Assembly (NCBI GenBank): GCA_004154925.1
Contig: QJNS01000029.1
Span: forward strand, 248,001-312,000
Direction: 5' to 3'
From: Monosporascus cannonballus
Lineage: Eukaryota; Ascomycota; Sordariomycetes; Xylariales
DNA length: 64,000 nt
Made by a program: the position numbers and the translations under genes. The notes beneath the pieces were generated by a model, which did not search any database, was not told the origin of the DNA, and saw only the letters and a program-made list of their open reading frames with translations. Below, one piece after another: positions 59,236 through 64,000 of this stretch (position 1 is its first letter; every line of letters begins with the position of its first letter).

Positions 59236-62200
59236 AAGGTGGAGTAGGATGTTAGGCCCATAATCAACCTCGGCTATTCAGAAAGTCTAAATTTCATATA
59301 TATATATTAAGGAATTCTTTTTCGTTATAGGATGAATCCCAATATTATAATAATTATAATTATGACTTATTATATTTTTCAAAGTCTTAATTATTGAGGT
59401 TTAATATTATTTATAGAACTGGATTAAGGTTTTTATTTTAGTAATTTCTTTAGCATTATAATATAGTTTTTTTATTCGAATTTATTAAGATGAACTTTTG
59501 TTATATTAATTTATTTAGCTATTAAGAAAAGAAAATTGGCTTGAGTTAATTGCTGAAGTAATTTTCGACTTTCCGATTAACAGTTGAAAAAGATAAAATC
59601 TTGAATAAAAACGCGAATAACTATAATTATAATTATAGAAATATAAAAACGAATATTACGCTTTATAAAATGATGACAATACGTATAGTCGATAACGACT
59701 AAACGATTAGAAAATACAATTAATTAAAGAAGATATTTAAGAATTAATTGTTTAAGGAATTTTATTTCAAGCAGCTTGTAGTTAACCGATTTCGGAAAAT
59801 TACATGCTTAACAATATAGAGGTTTAAGAATATAGCTTAATTATTTATATTTTAAACCGACAGCATGATTTAACACATATTATATTTCTTGAAAACCTTT
59901 ATTTAATAAAACGGAACTTATATATTTAGAAATTAAACAATTAGTACGGATTAATTAAAATTAAAAATTAATTAATTATACTTTATTAGGATTAATTGTT
60001 AAAAATCGATTTGTTAAAATCATAGACATGAAAATACGTTATTAATAACGTATTTACATAAATTTTATTTTAATCAAAATTCAAGTCAGGCCGATATCGT
60101 CAACGATATGGATTACATTATTAATCTAAGTAAAAAAAGAATGAAATTATAAAGTATATAATTTCGTTTACAATTAAAAGAATTTGAAAAGAAATTCATA
60201 TTCTTTAATATCATTGGAAAGATAGAACCGAATTCTTAAATAAGATGTTTAAAATATTGTCGCTTTAATATGTTAGTCTTTTGTATGAGCTTTATTTGCT
60301 AATATCTTTTAGGATTTGCTGTCATTAATTAGTAGCGTCATTTTGACCTTAAAGTTAATAATGAAAATATTGATCCTAAAATTAAAAACGATTAAGTCCG
60401 GTATTTACGGCTGGAAATACGCCGATTAAAAAATAAGCTTATTTAGATAAAGAAAACGATAATATTTTTATTTCAATTGTGGACAACTTAAAAAAATATG
60501 GACGAAAATACTAAGCGTTTCGAATTCTCTTATATATATGTATTTAAATACTAATGTTAAATTATTAAGTTATATTAATTTTCAATTATTGTCTTTTAAT
60601 TAGTAGATCTTGTTTAAATTTAAGTTCTTAAAACCTTATTAACAATATTCAAAATCGCGGTGAAATAAGAATTATTACTTATTTTGAAGTTTCTTATTCT
60701 GTAAAATGATCAAAATCCGATATCGAAAATTATTAAATATTACCGATGATTTAAGCTAGAATACGCAAGTAAAATTAATCATAAATAATTTTTAAATACT
60801 CTTCTCGGTTATTTAAAGCCCCTTATGGATTAAAATTAAAAGCAGATAAGAAAAATCCTGGAAAGTATTATTAAAATATCTAAAACACAATAAGTTTAAC
60901 TTATTTAGATTTTTTCGCATACTTGTAGAGGATTTGAAATATCTATTTTTAAAGTTACATTTTTGGAAATTTTTAATTAAGATGGATATAAATTCTCGGT
61001 TAATATTATAGATAATGGTGATTTCTTTTTAGTATAATTAAACGCGTTTGTCTTTTCAAATTCTCCTTTTTTTTAGTATTATAGTTATGAATTAACTTAA
61101 AGAAATTAATATATTATATCGGAAATATAAGTTTATAAAGGCGGACATAATTAAGAAGTTATTTTATTGGGTAAATAGCCGTTTTATGAAAACTCGAATT
61201 ATTATTAACTTTAAAAGTATTATTATTTCAAATAAATTAAATAAGAATATTTTGAAAACTTGTAAATTATATAATTTAAAGTATATAGAAATTATGAAAA
61301 TTCTAATTAAAGGTTTTTCAAAATGAATTTAAGATAATATATCTAATTAGTTTTATAAATGTTATTTGAAATATATTATTCATGTTTACGATATTATTAA
61401 AAATGCTAAGTTTAAACGCAAAATTGTAAATAAGAACGAACATATCGAGAGTTTATTAAAAAGTATTTTAATTAATCATTTTGAAAACTTTTTTAAAAAT
61501 GTATTTATAAAACCTAAAAGTTTAAAGTTAATATTGTACAATATTATGTTAAAATTAATTAAAAATAAACTGTTTTAATAGAAGGGATTAATTAGATGTA
61601 CAGAGAGAAAGAGGATGATTAAATATAATTCGTTTTAACTTTTTTTTAAAGAAATAAGGTGTGATAGTAAAGATTGCAATTCTTTGGATCAAATAATCTT
61701 GGACTTTATTTTATTTTATAGGCACAACTTAATTACATAATAAAAATTATTCATATTTTGCAAAAATTAAAAATTACTTAAACACGATGCATTTAAAACT
61801 TTAACGCTTTTTAAAAAAAATTTAAAAATCGAAAAATTACCCGGTTATCGTAATATTAAGTATTTCAGAGTAAAATGTAATTTAGGTATAATATAATGGT
61901 ATCGATTTATCGATTAATGTAGTAAATATTTAGGCAGATAATTTTAGAAAAATAGGATTTCGTTCTAAATAGTGTGATTACCGAACTAATTGCCAAAACA
62001 GTCAAAATTAATTTAGAGATTTTGAAAACAAAATCCTGTTAATTTTGCGACAAATAAGAACACGTAATTTATACGTATAGGTTCTTTTCGAACATAAAAA
62101 AATCGAGTTTAATTTTGTCCAAACATAATTAATATACGATTTTCTTTAAGTCTAAAACCAACCGATTTAATATAGGTATAATATAATTTTCGATAATATT

Positions 62201-62900
62201 GTAGAATTAGGTGATGAATAAAAAAGCTTTTTTTAAAAAAAAGATTTCAAAATAGATATATAATTTACCCAGTTTGCATAATTATTTTAAAAATAAAAAG
62301 AAATATTATATTTATCGACCAAAAAGTTTTAAAGATAATTAAAAAAATATATATTTAATCCTAACTAGGATTTTACCCGTTTTAATATTATCACCGTATT
62401 TTATTTTAAAATAATGCTTTAATTTAACCGACCGGAACTTGTTATTAATTAGAATTATATTATTAAGATTCATAGATTTTATTTTATCATACAATACAAT
62501 TTGTGATTTTGTTAAAATATACGTTTTATATATCATGTATAAAACCATTTTATTTAAAACAAATTTATTTGATATTTTAAGGGAATTCGTACTTTAAAAG
62601 TTATAATGAATATTTACTTATTTGTATTCAATAATATTAAATTAATTACGGGACTTAGTGCAAAAAAGAATATAACGGCGAATTTAAAAAATAATTAAAA
62701 GTACAAATAATAAATTTATATAAGATGTGTTTTTATTTTTAAACATTAAAATAAATTTGTCAACGGATATTTCTTTATATTATAGTAATATAATTAATAA
62801 GTAATTAGTAAAGTACTAAAAAGTCAAATTTTACGAAAATACGAAAAAGAAATTCGAAATTAAGTGGTTAATATTAATTAAAATTTGCCTAGATATTAAT
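59236..62900. other. AT-rich DNA with faint retroelement traces
   Basis: Mostly unreadable. Near 60466-60505 a plus-strand frame gives YFNCGQLKKIW, similar to a gag zinc knuckle (CFNCGQLGHI) after RIP. Downstream, VKLIINNF..LFSVI (near 60765) vaguely recalls a retroviral-type protease start. The small open frames 61366-61578 and 62339-62548 are Lys/Asn/Ile-rich products of AT bias and not credible genes. Confidence 0.35.
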
Positions 62901-64000
62901 AAGAGTTCAAGAATTCTATAAGAATACAGCCCCTATAAGGATAAGGCTGGTAGCCGACCAGCTACCGATCAGCCACCGACACACTTATTAATAAAAATCC
63001 ACAATCTAGCAAGTAATACAAAATACCAAATGGAAATAACTTAATATACTTACTTCTTAAAATCTGCTTTACGACTAGTCGGAAATCACCTTACTGAACT
63101 TATAATTATCCATTATCTTATAATTTTTATATTTACCATAAAAAGTATTACGATAATTACTAAAAGCAAAACTCGCCGACTATAAAACGGACCTCAGTTA
63201 CCAATCGAAAAAACCGCCAATCGGAACCTAACCGACAAACGATCGATTACAATGTAAAAACAGGCTAAAAAACTTATAATAAAGCCTTAACGGGCAAAAA
63301 ACCACGGTCCCCGGAATCCTAAATCCCTTTATAAATATAATAAAGACATATTCCGATAACCGTTAGCTAAACGGTCGGAAAACGGGCGTAATATAACGAA
63401 TACGTCCCTGAATTTAAAGTAAAAAAAGGTTAAACCCTTTAAAATAACCAGATTTTCGAAATTATTCGTTAACAAAACGAATAATATTTGAAATTATTAC
63501 GACCGCTGGCCGAATAATAAATAATTACATAAATTAAAAAAAGATTTATAAATTAATTACAATATTATTGCAAAAATTTAAAAACGATAAATAAATACAA
63601 TATTATAATTACCCGAAATTTTCCAAAAATACATTAATTTTAAAAAAATTAAATAAAAGTTATTATAAACACTTATGCCAAAAGACCAAGGCGAAATGCA
63701 TTTATTTATATCTAATAGACTATGAGCCATATAAACGTTCTTATTACGAACGTTTAATAATTATACCGCATTACGCTTAATTACTTTAATTACGAAGAAA
63801 ATTAAAAATAAAAATTTTATAAATCTTTCTTAAGAAAAGTTACGTAAATATCAACCTTTTCGATTAAGAATATATGAAATAATTTATGAAACTATAATAA
63901 CGAATTAATTAATTATTATCAAACTGTTACGTTAAATAAAAGTTTTTAATTTATAAAATAAAACTTACATATATCATTAACCCAAAAAACAATCAAAATA
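62901..64000 (+). pseudogene. unidentified decayed coding region, possibly gag of another LTR element, truncated by window end
   Basis: Composition changes near 62925, where a GC-richer stretch with three related words (GCCGACCAGCTACC, GATCAGCCACCGACA) could be the end of an LTR. From about 63150 a plus-strand frame with only TAA/TAG interruptions reads SKTRRL.NGPQLPIEKTANR, later KKLNKSYYKHLCQKTKAKC, then DYEPYKRSYYERL and IIPHYA (63592-63785). CpA is depleted as in the gypsy bodies, so it was a repeat exposed to RIP. I do not recognise the protein. Position after an LTR-like end would make it gag, but that is inference. Confidence 0.4.

Noticed and set aside
1..64000. CRISPR arrays, bacterial operons, tRNA genes
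   Set aside because: The sequence is eukaryotic (ascomycete). No repeat-spacer pattern and no tRNA A/B-box pair with cloverleaf was found.

Overview
The window looks like a filamentous ascomycete chromosome (Pezizomycotina, perhaps Sordariomycetes). It is about nine-tenths extremely AT-rich DNA in which LTR retrotransposons have been ruined by changes of the type made by repeat-induced point mutation (RIP): CpA/TpG turned to TpA, codons for Gln/Trp turned to stops, Cys/His to Tyr, Asp to Asn, while many CpG remain. A small GC-balanced island carries two protein genes, a nitrilase-family omega-amidase (NIT2-like, minus strand, intact) and a decayed HET-domain (heterokaryon incompatibility) gene. 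RIP and HET proteins are both ascomycete hallmarks.

Layout. 1-3932: 3' half of a Ty3/gypsy chromovirus (copy A). 3933-5793: AT-rich DNA with a small solo LTR. 5794-18809: a minus-strand Ty1/copia element (copia-1) split by a complete gypsy (copy B, TSD ttagg). 18810-19640: AT-rich linker. 19641-19885 and 26522-32373: the island, split by gypsy copy C (TSD atcta). 32374-49683: a plus-strand copia (copia-2, TSD attgc) holding two gypsy insertions, D (TSD ttaaa) and E (TSD aaaat); E itself holds a solo LTR (TSD taatt). 49684-49820: resumed island sequence. 49821-56092: a minus-strand copia (copia-3) holding one clear solo LTR (TSD aacgc) and one probable one. 56093-56400: a last GC-moderate patch. 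56400-64000: AT-rich DNA with an LTR remnant and faint retroelement coding traces. Without the insertions, the host DNA is a short locus: unassigned flank, NIT2-like gene, HET pseudogene, flank.

The gypsy copies share one plan: LTR, gag with a CCHC knuckle, protease, RT (YLDD), RNase H, integrase, chromodomain, LTR. Between the chromodomain and the 3' LTR every copy also has a separate reading frame on the opposite strand. Behind the RIP changes it shows a six-cysteine signature (Cx2C, Cx6-7C, Cx8-9C, Cx2C, Cx6-7C, close to a Zn2Cys6 cluster), followed by a charged RLRKQ-type helix. This antisense gene is the most interesting content of the window. The copies fall into subfamilies whose LTRs share both ends but have unrelated U3 segments with their own short direct repeats.

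Target-site duplications were read directly at eight insertions (B, C, copia-2, D, E and three solo LTRs). Domain borders inside RIP-mutated coding regions are approximate.
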